Origin: Rhynchospora pubera
Taxonomy: Eukaryota; Streptophyta; Magnoliopsida; Poales; Cyperaceae
DNA length: 64,000 nucleotides
NCBI GenBank assembly: GCA_028095005.1
Contig: CM051460.1
Location: 188,836,742 to 188,900,741, forward strand
Direction: 5' to 3'
Positions 10,868 through 22,172 of this stretch are shown here, in pieces. The notes beneath the pieces are model-generated. The model saw only the letters and a list, made by a program, of their open reading frames with translations. It ran no database searches and had not been told where the DNA came from. Within the stretch, counting starts at the first letter, position 1, and the number at the start of each line of letters is the position of its first letter. A program made the position numbers and the translations under genes.

Positions 10868-12487
10868 GATATAGTTGGTATAGAAATTCTGAATTGGGTT
10901 TGCAAAAGAAAAAAAGAATGGGAGTTGATGGATTTGTTTCTGTTATTTTTTTACTTTAACTGCAATGTAATGTCGCGTTTATTTCTTGCTCATTTTTTCC
11001 TTTTCTATTCTGCATATTGTGTTAAAAAAAATTATTTTGCTTGTTTGCTGTTCTCCTTGATCATTGATGAATATTATTAAATTATTATCTTAAAAACTGA
11101 GAATCCCTCAAGTAGTTTCTTTTGTTCTAACAATGAGTGTATAAGATAATCTTTAATCAAATTTCACTATTTGTTTGTTCAAATTTACCATGGAATTTTA
11201 ATTGCTATTGTGGGTTAGTAAAAGGAAACGTTTACTCCATTTCAAAACTACATAAACAGATATCTATCTTGATCTTCCGACTTATTTTTTGAACCATATA
11301 AAATACAGATCTTCATGGAAGCCCTCTCTGAAGGAAGAAGTAGAGAAGCTGGTGACCCAAATGGATAAGTTCAACACTTGGATGATGAATTAAAACACGC
11401 AATGGAGAAGGATGGAAGGTGTCTGGTACCATGTACTACCAATTACATGCAAATAGCACTGTATTTTTTTTTTTTTCTTGTATATGATTTTTGAAAATGT
11501 AACAAGGGATCATTATTAGAGCACATAGAGCACTACTAGAAGACAAGGGTATTCTTATGCCAGCATTTATGAAAGAGTTTTGATATGATAACTACGTAAA
11601 ACTTGGCAGTGGTACTAAGGTACCAGCGCCATTTCTAACTACTTCCAAGCGATGATTGTTATTTTCGATTTCTTTATATGAAAAGGCGAAGTTTTTACCT
11701 CTACTTTTGATATTTGTTATTCGACAACAAAAACATTTTTAAGGTATTCATAAGGCGAGGATTTTAAAATAAGCGCAATATTTCAATTGGTGTGGAGTCA
11801 AAATTCGGAGTCATTTCATAACAAATTTATAATTAGGATTATAAGGTAAATAACCGAATAATAGAGGACAAGATTGAGATAATCTTTTGGAGTTCTCTAA
11901 AAGACTAAAAGCAGAAAAAATTGACAAACTTAAAGGTTAAAATCAGGTTTACAGTGCTTCGCTGCAGGATTACTCTCAACTCGATGCATTTGAGAAACAT
12001 AATAACAAATACAAAGTAATTAATTATTGTTTATGACGTGAAGGAAAGAATATATATTTTTTTGTAATTTATTTGTCCGACATTCGTTAGACGTTTCCTA
12101 GCCATAGCAAAATGTTATAATGTGTTGTAGAGAACTGACATTGAGGAGACATTGAACGTTGCTCAACGGCAACACCTTCAAAATTTATGTTTCCTTAACA
12201 CATGATCTGGTTTCCACATAGAAATTTCAACATTCAGTGTTTAGATTATATAACAAATATCCTCAATCCAAAACTAAATAGTAATGCTATAGAGATGGAC
12301 TCTAACAAACAAGCTCCCACGAAAAGAAAGACAGATTAATCCATTGAATACTCTAACAAACAAGCTCCCACGAAAACAAAATACTAAAAATAAAATAGCA
12401 TCTGTGACTAAACCAGAAAACTAGGATATGATTCATAGAAAGCTCTTCAAGTTGAATGACATATTAATATATTAGTGAGGAGCAAAT
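10868..12487. other. intergenic, no gene recognised
   Basis: AT-rich spacer between the convergent NLR and RPS21 genes. It holds a 51-bp spaced direct repeat (ACTCTAACAAACAAGCTCCC at 12299 and 12350). A short protein-like stretch near 11310-11420 was not recognised. Confidence 0.6.
12299..12376. repeat. short direct repeat, 51-bp period
   Basis: ACTCTAACAAACAAGCTCCC plus ACGAAAA occurs twice, 51 bases apart. Confidence 0.85.
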
Positions 12488-14550
12488 CTACTGCTGGCCA
12501 ATTTCAGTTTTCTTCTTCTGCCAAAGCCTATCCAGTGCACTATCAGCATCACCCTGTTTAACAATCCATTGTGGGAAGTCTTCTTAGTTTCCTTGTTTAC
12601 TAGCACAACAGATTACCCACTGTGGTTTACTTGAACTACACAATGTAATTCAGACTCCTACTTTTATAATTTACTTGCTTCAATATTAATTAGTGAGTCT
12701 CACATGTAGCCAGGTTCTAATTCATTCCTCATCAAAATTAACATGATGGTTGCAAAATATTTACCCTAAAGAGGCAAGGCAGAATCAAATAATAACCCTT
12801 CCAAATTATACAGCAAACCCTACCACAGGTTTCCATTATATTGTAAAGATGTCTAAAAGGTGAATAATAGATGAAGCTTGATTTCTTTCCGCTTTAAATG
12901 GAGAAATATCATAATATTGAAAGATAACACACTCACAAACTTTGCAGGGGAGACAAGGGGTAACAGTAAAACCAATCCAGACAGAAATGGAAGCATAAAA
13001 TAAATGAGTCATGGAACTGCAACAGGTATTATGATCATGTAAACTGAACCCTACATGTACCTTATCACATTCCAAAACTACCCCTACATCACAATTGCCT
13101 CCCACAAGAAAGTGGGAAAGAAATATAGCGAGGGACAGCTGATGCATCAGAGCTGTGGCCTTCATAATATAAAAAATTCCAGAAACAATGGTAAAGAACA
13201 GAGAAATAATTAGAACCTGAGAACGGATGGAACCAGAGAGAGCAAAGGTCGTGAACTGGCCAGTGTAAATGCCATTCTCATCCAAGTGCCCAATGTTTAT
13301 TTGCACTGATGCATGGTCCTTTGCTGTTATCAGCCTATTTGTTGCTGAGCTACAAACCAAAATTACTTTGTTGATTATGCACAAAAGGTATAAACAAGCA
13401 TGCTCATAGAAGTGTACAAGTACAAGCATTAATTGATCATGCAGTGTCACAAGACCATCATACTAACTAGGGACACCAGTGCAAACAGGTTGAATACCAG
13501 ACAGGTACATCAGTTGTACTTCAAAGGTTCTATTCTGTACTTTATTTTTATTCTACTTCCATTATTGTAGTCATTTTCACAATACGCTTCTTCCAAAATT
13601 ACAAGTTCAGTAATGGTGGTTATACATGCAAAAAGAAAACAATCATCTCTTTTATTTCATGGAACACCAAGACAATTCAAGAAGCAAACCTTTTTCCTGA
13701 ATGAAAATTTTACTAGGAAGAAGATCACTAATTATTGGTGATCTTCTTCCTAGTAACATCGTTTGAGATGGTTTGGACATATCCAACGCAGACCTCCAGA
13801 GGCACCGGACATATCCAACGCAGAGGAGAAGTTGATCCAACATCGTTTGAGATGGTTTGGACATATCCAACGCAGACCTCCAGAGGCACCGGTACGTATC
13901 GGAATTCTTAATCATTTCGAGAACACCCGGAGGGGGAGAGGGAGACCAAGATTGACATGGGAAGAAGCGGTGAAAAGAGACCTTAAAGAATGGAACGTCT
14001 CCAAGGAGTTGGCGATCGATAGGAGCGCTTGGAAGTTAGCAATTCATGTACCGGAGCCATGACGTAGGAACTTAGGGGTAGGAGCGATGTCATAGGTTTG
14101 TAGGTCCCTCTATCAGGTCACGGTCGAGGTCTAGGTTTCTACTATTACTATTATTATTAGAGGTATTATTATTAGTATGGCTAGTCTTACTATTAGTATT
14201 TTTTATTTTTTATTTTTTTTTATTTTTATTTTATTTTTTTATTTTATTTTTTTTTTTTTTTTTTTTTATTTATTTATTTTTTTATTTTTTTTTATTTTTA
14301 TTTTTTTTTTTTTTTTTTATTTTTTTTTTATTTTTTTTTTATTTTTTTTTTTTTTTTTCGATGTGTTCTCTTATTGGGTTTCTTTCTAGCCTACCCCAAC
14401 TTGTTTGGGACAAAAGGCTTAGTTGTTGTTGTTGTTGTTGTGTTGTTGTTGTAAGAAGATCACTAATTATAGCAACCAGAAACAGAGAGATGGTACATAC
14501 CATTTCCTAGGGATGTAAAGATCCACAATCTTTCCCTCCTCGTTCTGCAT
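12488..14550 (-). CDS. RPS21: 40S ribosomal protein S21 (eS21), 82 residues, three coding exons
   Basis: CDS is complement(join(12488..12553, 13217..13349, 14501..14550)), 249 bases. eS21 is a small protein of the cytosolic 40S subunit. The translation starts [16 protein letters not shown], continues [19 protein letters not shown] and [13 protein letters not shown], and ends [21 protein letters not shown], matching plant eS21 essentially end to end, including the typical 82-residue length. All junctions are GT/AG: TG|gtatgt with ttgtag|C, CAG|gttcta and aacag|GGT. A further 5'UTR intron (14560-15041) fits: donor AAAG|gtactc, acceptor ttag|TTGGTCAAG just before the ATG. A 0.7-kb LINE sits antisense in the intron between coding exons 1 and 2. 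No coding damage seen. Confidence 0.95.
13718..14470 (+). mobile_element. 5'-truncated LINE (RTE-like) in the RPS21 intron
   Basis: An 18-bp target-site duplication AAGAAGATCACTAATTAT (13718-13735 and 14453-14470) brackets the insert. The body encodes a C-terminal reverse-transcriptase tail: [14 protein letters not shown] (twice), [17 protein letters not shown] and [13 protein letters not shown], ending with TGA at 14060-14062. The 3' end has CTACCCCAACTTGTTTGGG and a (TTG)n tail, as plant RTE-type LINEs do. A segment of about 50 bases ([14 protein letters not shown]) is duplicated at 13763 and 13847. The 5' junction copies the target in inverted orientation (13711-13728 against 13738-13755, 18 bp perfect, 9-base loop), as expected of aberrant target-primed reverse transcription. 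Confidence 0.9.
14197..14358. repeat. T-rich low-complexity tract in the LINE 3' region
   Basis: About 160 bases of T runs broken by single A residues. Open frames through it are meaningless. Confidence 0.95.
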
Positions 14551-15018
14551 CTTGACCAACTAAGATTAAACAGACCTCCTGACCAAAAGAACAAAAAAAA
14601 ACAAAGCATTGAAGATAGGTAGAACAGTTTCAATTATGATTCTATTGTGTATTTCAAAGCTTTGGGGCACTACTTGATACAAACAGTCTAATTCTTTCAG
14701 TTTTTTAGGTTAAAAAGGACAATGCTTATATCATCAGACTTTACTTTCAAAACAAATCTCAAACAAAAGCATATAATGCACCCCAAACTGAACCTAAAAA
14801 GCAACTTCTAGCTAATCACTAACCGAATGTACTATTCCAGATCAAAACTAACAGAAATACTCATCTCATACGATTCTAGCACTTCTTATCTTATGTAACA
14901 AGCGTAAACTATGGCAAATTTCGAACAAATTTACGGAGAAATGAGAGGAGGACATTGCAAAATCGAAGTAGAATCGAGAAAAGGGAGTTAAAATTATGCG
15001 CACAGGATAAACGTCGAA

Positions 15019-15027
15019 TTAGGGTTT
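15019..15027 (-). promoter_or_regulatory. telo-box in the RPS21 5'UTR intron
   Basis: AAACCCTAA on the gene strand, a motif enriched near the 5' ends of plant ribosomal protein genes. It lies just inside the predicted leader intron. Confidence 0.5.
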
Positions 15028-15041
15028 TAAGAGGAGAGTAC

Positions 15042-15110
15042 CTTTGTTCTCTTTGGCGAAGACGGCGGATTAGGAAAACCTAAAACGCCTTTGCACGCCT
15101 TTTGTAATGC
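15042..15110 (-). other. predicted 5'UTR exon of RPS21
   Basis: The sequence ending GAGAACAAAG before GTACTC gives a good donor that pairs with the acceptor at 14560-14561. The upstream limit (transcription start) is a guess. Confidence 0.5.
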
Positions 15111-15238
15111 GATTTTTACTGGATTGACCGATATCGGATCCCGAACCAAAACCGTTCTTGGTCCGATAAACGCAAGGGATGGATCCGATGGAAAATGGGT
15201 AGGAATGGATCCGTCATGAGTCCGTTACTCCGTATCCT

Positions 15239-15428
15239 CTTAGGCTTCGCTCCAGAAGGAGAGAGTCGGAGCGAAGGGAAGGGACTCGGTACTCTCCGAT
15301 TTTGGGAGTAACCGATTTCTTCCTCTATCTGTCTCTCTGCTCTCCTCCCTTTCCGTCCATTCTCTCCCTCTATCCGAACTCTCCTCCCTTCCCTTCGCTC
15401 CCACTCTCTCCTCTGAGCGAAGCCTAAG
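15239..15428. repeat. short element-like segment with 14-bp inverted ends
   Basis: CTTAGGCTTCGCTC at 15239-15252 is repeated in inverse orientation at 15415-15428. The interior is rich in CTCTCC and TCCGA words. No target duplication found, so a MITE identity is unproven. Confidence 0.5.
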
Positions 15429-15582
15429 TCCAAGGTCAGACACTCAGACTAGTTTCGTTATTGGGATTATAATTTTTTCTTTAAAGTAAAAATAAAAATG
15501 GAATTATAGTTTGGATGGTATGGAAATAAGGAAAAATAACTTTGTTTAGAAAGAATAGTTTCTTCTTAGACATCCAAACAAG

Positions 15583-16623
15583 CAGGGACGGAGCTAGAAA
15601 ATTTCATAAGGGGTTCACTAAATAAATAATATTTGGATGGTACTCTAAATCTTCAGTCGCTTTGTGGAATCAATTAGATAGTTTTTCGGGTTAACTTGAA
15701 CCCGTTTAGGGACTTGATAGATTGAAGTATCAGCTTGAGGTTGGCGTCCTTTTAAAAATTTGATCTCCATAGTCAATCTAATAGAGAAACATTAAGAGAA
15801 AAATTGCCCTTAAGTAATAAAAATTAAAAAAAAATAAAATTATTACATTGTTTGATAAGTTTAATGTTTTCGTAGATTGTCATTAAAATAAACAATAAAA
15901 TTAGAAATTGAATATGTTCTAGACTTGATTCAAAATACAATTTAATTCTAAGACCAGACTTTCAATATGTTATAATCAGAAAAAAGATATTGATTCCATA
16001 AAAAAGGGCGAAATTTGAAAAGCAATACCTTTTTCTCTATTTTTCTTCCAAAAAATAGGGTTGGAGGAGCGAAGTTTTGATAATTTTTTTTTTTCTATCT
16101 AATCTCACAAGTTATAAAGAGGAGAGAACCGATCGAGTTTCTCAGTAAAGTAAAAATGTAAAATTGAGGAAAGAAGAAAGGGACACCGCTGGACAACCTT
16201 TTTCCTATTTTTTATATTAACTTGTCTTTTATTTACCTGATGTGATGATGTGATTTCGCTAATTCCACAGCTGCTACCTAGTTGGGGGCTATGAGGCGTA
16301 CAAGAAACTAAGGCAATAACAAGAAATGCATCTCCATGCAGTCATATTATATATATATATTTTTTTTGTTATGGTAACACTTTTGCAAATATATTGTTGA
16401 TCTTTCCAAAAAAAGAAAAAAAAAGAAAAAAAACTCACAATTGACACTATAAATTATGCATGGGGTTCAACAATGAAAAATCATCTAAATATTTTTGGGG
16501 TTCAAACATATGGTTCATATAACAAAGTTACGTTTTATAACTATGAATATTAATATTAGTAATATTATTTACAAAAAAAGGGGTGACATTGACACCCCTT
16601 TATTGAATGTAAATCCGTCCCTG
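15583..16623. mobile_element. non-autonomous hAT element, 1,041 bp
   Basis: TIRs CAGGGACGGA and TCCGTCCCTG with a perfect 8-bp target-site duplication CAAACAAG (15575-15582 and 16624-16631). No transposase frame inside. The left flank (about 15490-15582) looks like a relic of the GTTTGGAT MITE family, so hAT appears nested in it. Confidence 0.9.
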
Positions 16624-16640
16624 CAAACAAGTTAGGAATA

Positions 16641-16792
16641 AGGCTCTGTTTGGATGAGGTGTGGGAATAAGGGAATAAGAGAATACATTTATTATAAACA
16701 ATCCAAACTCTTCACAAAGTTACACACTTCCCAATACTTCTTCCCACTTTTTCTCTTATTCCTCTTATTCCCATACCATCCAAACGGAGCCT
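16641..16792. mobile_element. MITE, GGCTCCGTTTGGAT family, copy 1
   Basis: Inverted ends AGGCTCTGTTTGGATG and CATCCAAACGGAGCCT. Flanks share AGGAATA (16634-16640 and 16793-16799); a 3-bp duplication (TAA against TAG) is the imperfect alternative. Interior of GGAATAAG-like words. Confidence 0.8.
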
Positions 16793-16799
16793 AGGAATA

Positions 16800-17563
16800 G
16801 CTTCCGCCAACAATTATATATACATAATTTCAACAAAATTAACTAAATACTAATAGCTAAATAAAATTCTATGTGCTCTTTAATTAGTACTTTATTTAAT
16901 ATTATAATAATAATTTTTAATAATTTATTTAAATTAATATTAATTTGCTTATTCCTAACTCACCATCCAAAAAATATTTCTTCTTCCCGGAATAACACTC
17001 TTCCCACTCTTCCCAAAGTTACACTCTTCTCAATATTTTCTTCATAAAATCCTTATTCCTTCATTATTCCCGTATCATCCAAACGAGTTAGAGTTCAATA
17101 TTTTAGTCTACAAGATATCGCCTGCAGTTGTCAACAGTTCCAATTCAGATCGAATTCTAATGTGATCCGGATATGATTTTAGTTGTATACTTATATGTAA
17201 ATTTATATTTAACTACAAATTCAGAATTTTGATACGAATTGGTATTATTTTTTCAGCAGATTTTGAATTGAATTCAAATCATTTTATAAATGTCATATTA
17301 TATTATAAAGTTCAAAATTACAAAATATATATAAAAAAAAGATTGCTACAATGCTACACATAACATAATTATGAACTTTATCTACTTAATTATAAGGTAA
17401 ATTTTGGGTAAACAGAAAAAAAAAAGTAGTAAATTTTAAATCAATTAACCAAGAGAACAGGAATCGAAATTCAATATAAATTCAACATGTAATTAAACCA
17501 GATTACATTTCAAATTGAATAGGGAATTAATGGATGAACTCATCAAACTGCTGATTTGTTTTC
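16800..17563. other. intergenic, no gene recognised
   Basis: Very AT-rich DNA with scattered TTCTTCCC/GGAATAA words suggesting MITE debris around 16970-17090. Confidence 0.6.
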
Positions 17564-18557
17564 TCAGAAGGATTTTTTGGCGTTAGCTTCAATTGTTCCA
17601 ATGACCTTGAGGGACAAATTAGTAAGGCTGATGAACTGTTTGATCAAGCTGTTCAGCAGCACATTTGCATCACTATTGGTATGCTTCAAACCAACTCCCA
17701 CGTTCAACTTAGCTGCAATTTCTGATGCGATTTTCAACGAGTTCTCAACATTGTGCAATGTCGTCAAAGAGAGCTTTGTCTCACTGCTGATAACCTAGTT
17801 TTTTCATGCAGAATGTAACACATTGTAATATGTAGATGCTTCAATACTTTTGGTAGAATGTTGTTAAAAAGAATGTTGAAAACTTTGCAATATTGAATTA
17901 CATCAATGTGATTGTCTTCTATAACCACTTATAAATTTGGATTATATATATAGTTTTAAGATCCCTAGACATTATTAATTTCCATGTGTTCTTATGATTT
18001 TGCTTCAAAGAATGCTATACACCTAAAATTCTCCATTATTTTTTTTAGATTTGAATATATAAAGAATGTAGGCAATTTATTATCAATAGTTTGATTTGGT
18101 ATTAACTTAACTAGTTGAGCTTATGTTCAGTATTGATGAGCAACAAAAAACAGAATTGAAAAAAAAAACACTGCTAATTTACCGTGGATGCCTTGATGAG
18201 CTCATGTTCAGCAATGTTAATGGTGGAGTTCAATTCTGTAACCCACTCAACCGAGGCATGCTTATGGATCAAGCCACCATGAATGCTAGACAGAAAGTGT
18301 TTGATGGAAATACCAGCTGCCCTTGCAGCATTGATCGAGTCTAGCACAACACTTAATGCACTAGCCGAAATATGAATTTTTGAAGAAGCAGCAGTTTTTA
18401 GAGCAGATTCAAAGTCCAGTGCACATTTTAGTAGACCAGGATGGCCAATACATGATGATGGAATTGAAAGACGATTGTGAGCCTCACTTTTTATGGTGAA
18501 GAGAGAAAGGAGGGAAACCAGGAGGAAGATAAAGAATGTAGAGGTTTTTGCTGCCAT
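17564..18557 (-). CDS. small secreted protein, possibly PMEI/invertase-inhibitor-like, 201 residues, two exons
   Basis: CDS is complement(join(17564..17794, 18183..18557)). Exon 1 ends AAGGCATCCACG|gtaaat and exon 2 begins after aactag|GTTATCAGC; the junction falls between codons and the frame stays open to TGA/TAA at 17564. Residues 1-26 form a clear signal peptide (MAAKTSTFFIFLLVSLLSLF, cleavage near SEA). The rest is helical, with only two cysteines (CIGHPGLLKC) and repeated Ala/Leu/Ser heptad-like patterns. Its size and C-terminal segment LIKQFISLTNLSLKVIG recall pectin-methylesterase/invertase inhibitors, but the usual four cysteines are not all present. I am fairly sure that it is a real gene, not of the family. 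It has a TATA box at a sensible distance. Confidence 0.65.
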
Positions 18558-18632
18558 TGTTCGCGTGTTAAGCGATTAGAAATTTGTATATTTGATAGTT
18601 TGATTGATGGTATAGGTTTCAGGACGACGTAA

Positions 18633-18640
18633 TTTATATA
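18633..18640 (-). promoter_or_regulatory. TATA box of the secreted-protein gene
   Basis: TATATAAA on the minus strand in TTCTATATAAATTACG, about 76 bases before the ATG at 18557. Confidence 0.65.
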
Positions 18641-19652
18641 GAAGATGCATTGTGCCTTAACTTCCATATTTAGGCATATATTCATCCTACATCGGACAAT
18701 TTTGAACTGATACCAACTATTTTTTTCTGACTTTATGTTTTAATATCCTCTTGATTTTATGATTTTGTTTCTGACTATCGAGATGTGAGGATTGAATTTC
18801 TTACAATTAGTAACAGACAATTGATTATGGTTTGGACTGCAGTTTTATTCAACGAGTTGTATAGGTCGTATTCTAAAAAAAAAAAGATAAGCTTTTCTTC
18901 AACAGTATGTTCGTTGCATCCATAATTAGCTTCTCTGTATCCATTATACAAATATGGCTTCGAACACAAATTCTGCTCGAAACTTCTTTTGAATCGTATG
19001 GTCAATATGAATAAAGTCACATTTTTACTCCAAAAACAATTAATAAAAATCCCGTCTAACTAATTGAAATGTTAAATTAACTTTTCCATTATGCAAATTC
19101 TGGGAAGTGTATTCTTCCTGTTTTGTTTCAATCGCATAGAGTCCTAGCTTAAAGTGCACGTACCATTATTTTCATTAATCCCTATAATTAATTATGTGTT
19201 ATTGCTCTTAAAAAAATATGAATGATAAATTGTGTTTCATATTCTTTGTCTTGTCCTTACATTGCACTATGCAAACTACCATTGACGATTTCAGAGCAAT
19301 ATTTGTTTTCACAATGAAAGTGGGCGTTTTACGAATTTGATGAAGTGCAAAACTAAATTATAAAAGAATACAAGACAATACAGAGTGGCTAACAAATTAT
19401 ATATTGTATACCAAGATAATTATATATTTATTAGCGGGAGTATCGGGTGGAGCATCAGATGTGTATCACACGCGAATCTGTATCGGATATGTATCAGGAT
19501 GCGGCATAAAATAGAGTATCCGGGTGTCCTAGTCCAAAACAAAAGATCCAAAAAGAAACGAAAAGAGGTCCACTAATTTATTTTGGTAGCTTTAACGTCT
19601 TGACAGTTTTGCATATGCGGCTTTTGCCTCTTCACTAGATATTATAGACATT
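18641..19652. other. intergenic, no gene recognised
   Basis: AT-rich. A patch at about 19430-19530 repeats words like GTATCGG and GTATCAGGATGCGG, resembling transposon debris. Confidence 0.5.
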
Positions 19653-19809
19653 GGCTCCGTTTGGATAGGTGTGGGAAAAAGAGAAGAAGGGAAGAAGTGG
19701 GAAGAAGCATTGGGAAGTGTATAATTTTGTGAAGAGTTTGAATCGTTTATAATTTTTTTTCTTCTTCTTCCTTCTTCTTCTTCTTTCTTCCAACAATCCA
19801 AACGCACCC
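19653..19809. mobile_element. MITE, GGCTCCGTTTGGAT family, copy 2
   Basis: Starts GGCTCCGTTTGGATAGG and ends AATCCAAACGCACCC; flanked by ATT on both sides (3-bp duplication). The right TIR carries two changes. Confidence 0.75.
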
Positions 19810-21021
19810 ATTAATAAATAATTAAATATTTTGCCAAGCTAAGACATATATTTTTCCTTATAATTTGAATTTTTCATGCTAATTGGGTTTAAATATGAAT
19901 TAAAATTTGGTTTGGCCTTGTTTATAATTTGGTTGGGTGAGATTATTCATTCAGTTCGGTTTATATTTATCTAAATAAAATAACAATTTCATAGGAAAAT
20001 TTTAATTCAATTTAAACCCAACGGACACTTCTAAGTAGAACGAAGGAGGGGTTGACGCATAAGTTATTTCTTTATTCCTTTTATTTTTTGTCAGAGCTGA
20101 AGAAATATATGTTATTTACCAAATTTAAATGACATATAACAGTTCGTCAATGATTAATACATTGAATGCATTTAGTAAAATTGTAAACAGAGTAAATTAT
20201 AGAAAAAAAAACGCACAAGTTAAATTAAATAATACCATTTTGCTGATTTTTTCGATCTAAAATACTCTAGTCATGGGATCTGAATGGTTTATTATGTTAG
20301 GTGAAAAATAAAAACATGAGTCACGAGCATTTATTTTGCTTTAGTTTGTCATCATAATAAATAATGTTTAGAAGATTTATGACTACATCCCATTTTGAAA
20401 AATTCGTGTTATCCTCTGGATGGCTGGTCCTAAAAATAGCTACTGCTTCATTTGTTAAGACATTTGAGAAAACCAAGTATAATTTTTTGCTTAAGAAAGA
20501 AACCAAGTATAAATGACGACATACATTTGAAAATAAAACATTTAGCTCCAAAAAAGGTATCTGCTTAATCTTCCATTCAGCAAATCAATAACCAAATTTG
20601 TCCCAACAAAAGAGTTTAGGTCCCTTATTACGACATTGGTGTATGGTAAGTTGGACAAGTAGAAGCTTCATTTCTGGATCAGACATCGAGGCGGATTCAG
20701 GGACTGAGAATCTGAGGTTGGTGGTTCAATTACCATTTTGGTTTTCAGATTTTGTTTGTGAACACACAGTTTGGGTAATTGCTGGAGAAAATAAATTGAC
20801 AAAAAAAAAAGTTCTCTCTCACTTTATTCAAAATTATTATTGTAATTTTGTTATATGCAATATTTTTGAAGGAAGAAATAATATTCCACGAAAAATTATC
20901 AGAAAATAAAAGACAAGATGTAAGGCTTTTGTTGTATCTAGTTCCAGTTTAAATAAGATGCAATGATTTGAGATTTTTTTTTTCGTCTTCTAGTTCGTTT
21001 ATTTGATAATGGAGACTTTAT
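19810..21021. other. intergenic, no gene recognised
   Basis: AT-rich DNA. Nothing recognisable beyond short open frames without family features. Confidence 0.55.
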
Positions 21022-21168
21022 GGCTCCGTTTGGATAGGTGTGGGAAGAAGGGAAGAAGGGAAGAAGTATTGGGAAGTGTGTAACTTTGTGAAGAGTTTGA
21101 ATTGTTTATAATTTTTTTTCTTCCCTTCTTCCTTCTTTCTCTTCTTCTTCTTGCATCCAAACGGAGCC
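21022..21168. mobile_element. MITE, GGCTCCGTTTGGAT family, copy 3
   Basis: GGCTCCGTTTGGATAGG to ATCCAAACGGAGCC with perfect outer 14-base inverted ends and TAT duplicated on both sides (21019-21021, 21169-21171). Confidence 0.85.
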
Positions 21169-22172
21169 TATAGTAAAATATCTCATCTTTAAAACTGTTT
21201 TGAAACAAAATTAAGAAATCACATACCTTCGTGGTCTATATATGAAGCATCAAGCATACAAGTTTCTTATGCAATTGAACTCGCTGGTGTCTCCATTTTT
21301 AACTCGAGTATTTCTGGAGAGTTCGTCCCACACGCAATGATACTTGCAAGTTGTCTCCTCCATCTGCAATTGGCACACGGATTGCTTTGAAGAATATTGA
21401 TAATTTTACAATAGCAGATAGCGTTTCCATCGCGGATATGTTCATGTCATAGTGGATAGCGGTAGCGGTTATTTAGCAGCCTCTATTGGATCATAGCGGA
21501 CTGAAAGTATAGATCCAAAATATGCACATTATATACATTAATAATCTAAATAAACATCATATATTTAGTCAAATTGGGTAGCTTGGGAGGCTCGAGGTGT
21601 TAATTCAATATACTGTATACGTGACCTACATCATATATTTAGTCGAATTGAAAATATAACAAAATAATTAACTGGAGTTAGTCAAATTTATTCACAGGCA
21701 ATATATTAACTAAATGAAAGATTTAATATGAAAGAAAAGAAAAGAGAAAATTAGTAAAGTGTACAAATTTAATTCTGAATTTTAAAGAAGGCTTAAGGTA
21801 TTAATTCAAGTTAGGATACATATAAATTAGTATGTATAATGGTGATTCCAGATCGTGAGTTGTAAGGTTAAACTTTCCTTCGATTATGCGACTTGTGGTT
21901 GCGTCAAGAGAAGAAAATTGGCGATTTCAGATCTTGGTTGAGACGACAGCTGTTTCCAATTTTTAGGTACCTCTCATGATTTGAAAACAGAGAATGCCCA
22001 AACTTAGTAGATGTTTCCAATTTTTTTACCATAAGACATCAAAATTCATGAAAGCTGAGTAACACCTAAACCTGAACATTTAATAAATCCTTTTTCACTG
22101 CCAAGAAGGACACATCTAGTTTCTTAAGACATCAAAATACTTTCACAATTCTAATTTCTAGTGGCTATGGAC
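21169..22172. other. intergenic; 3' flank of the DUF3444 gene
   Basis: AT-rich. A patch at 21415-21500 repeats ATAGCGG-like words. The part nearest 22172 probably holds the 3'UTR of the downstream gene. Confidence 0.5.

Noticed and set aside
14177..14389. 70-residue Phe/Ile-rich frame
   Set aside because: Translation of a T-rich low-complexity tract in a LINE.
15116..15443. Arg/Glu-rich frames on the minus strand
   Set aside because: Purine-rich inverted-repeat segment; composition explains the open frames.
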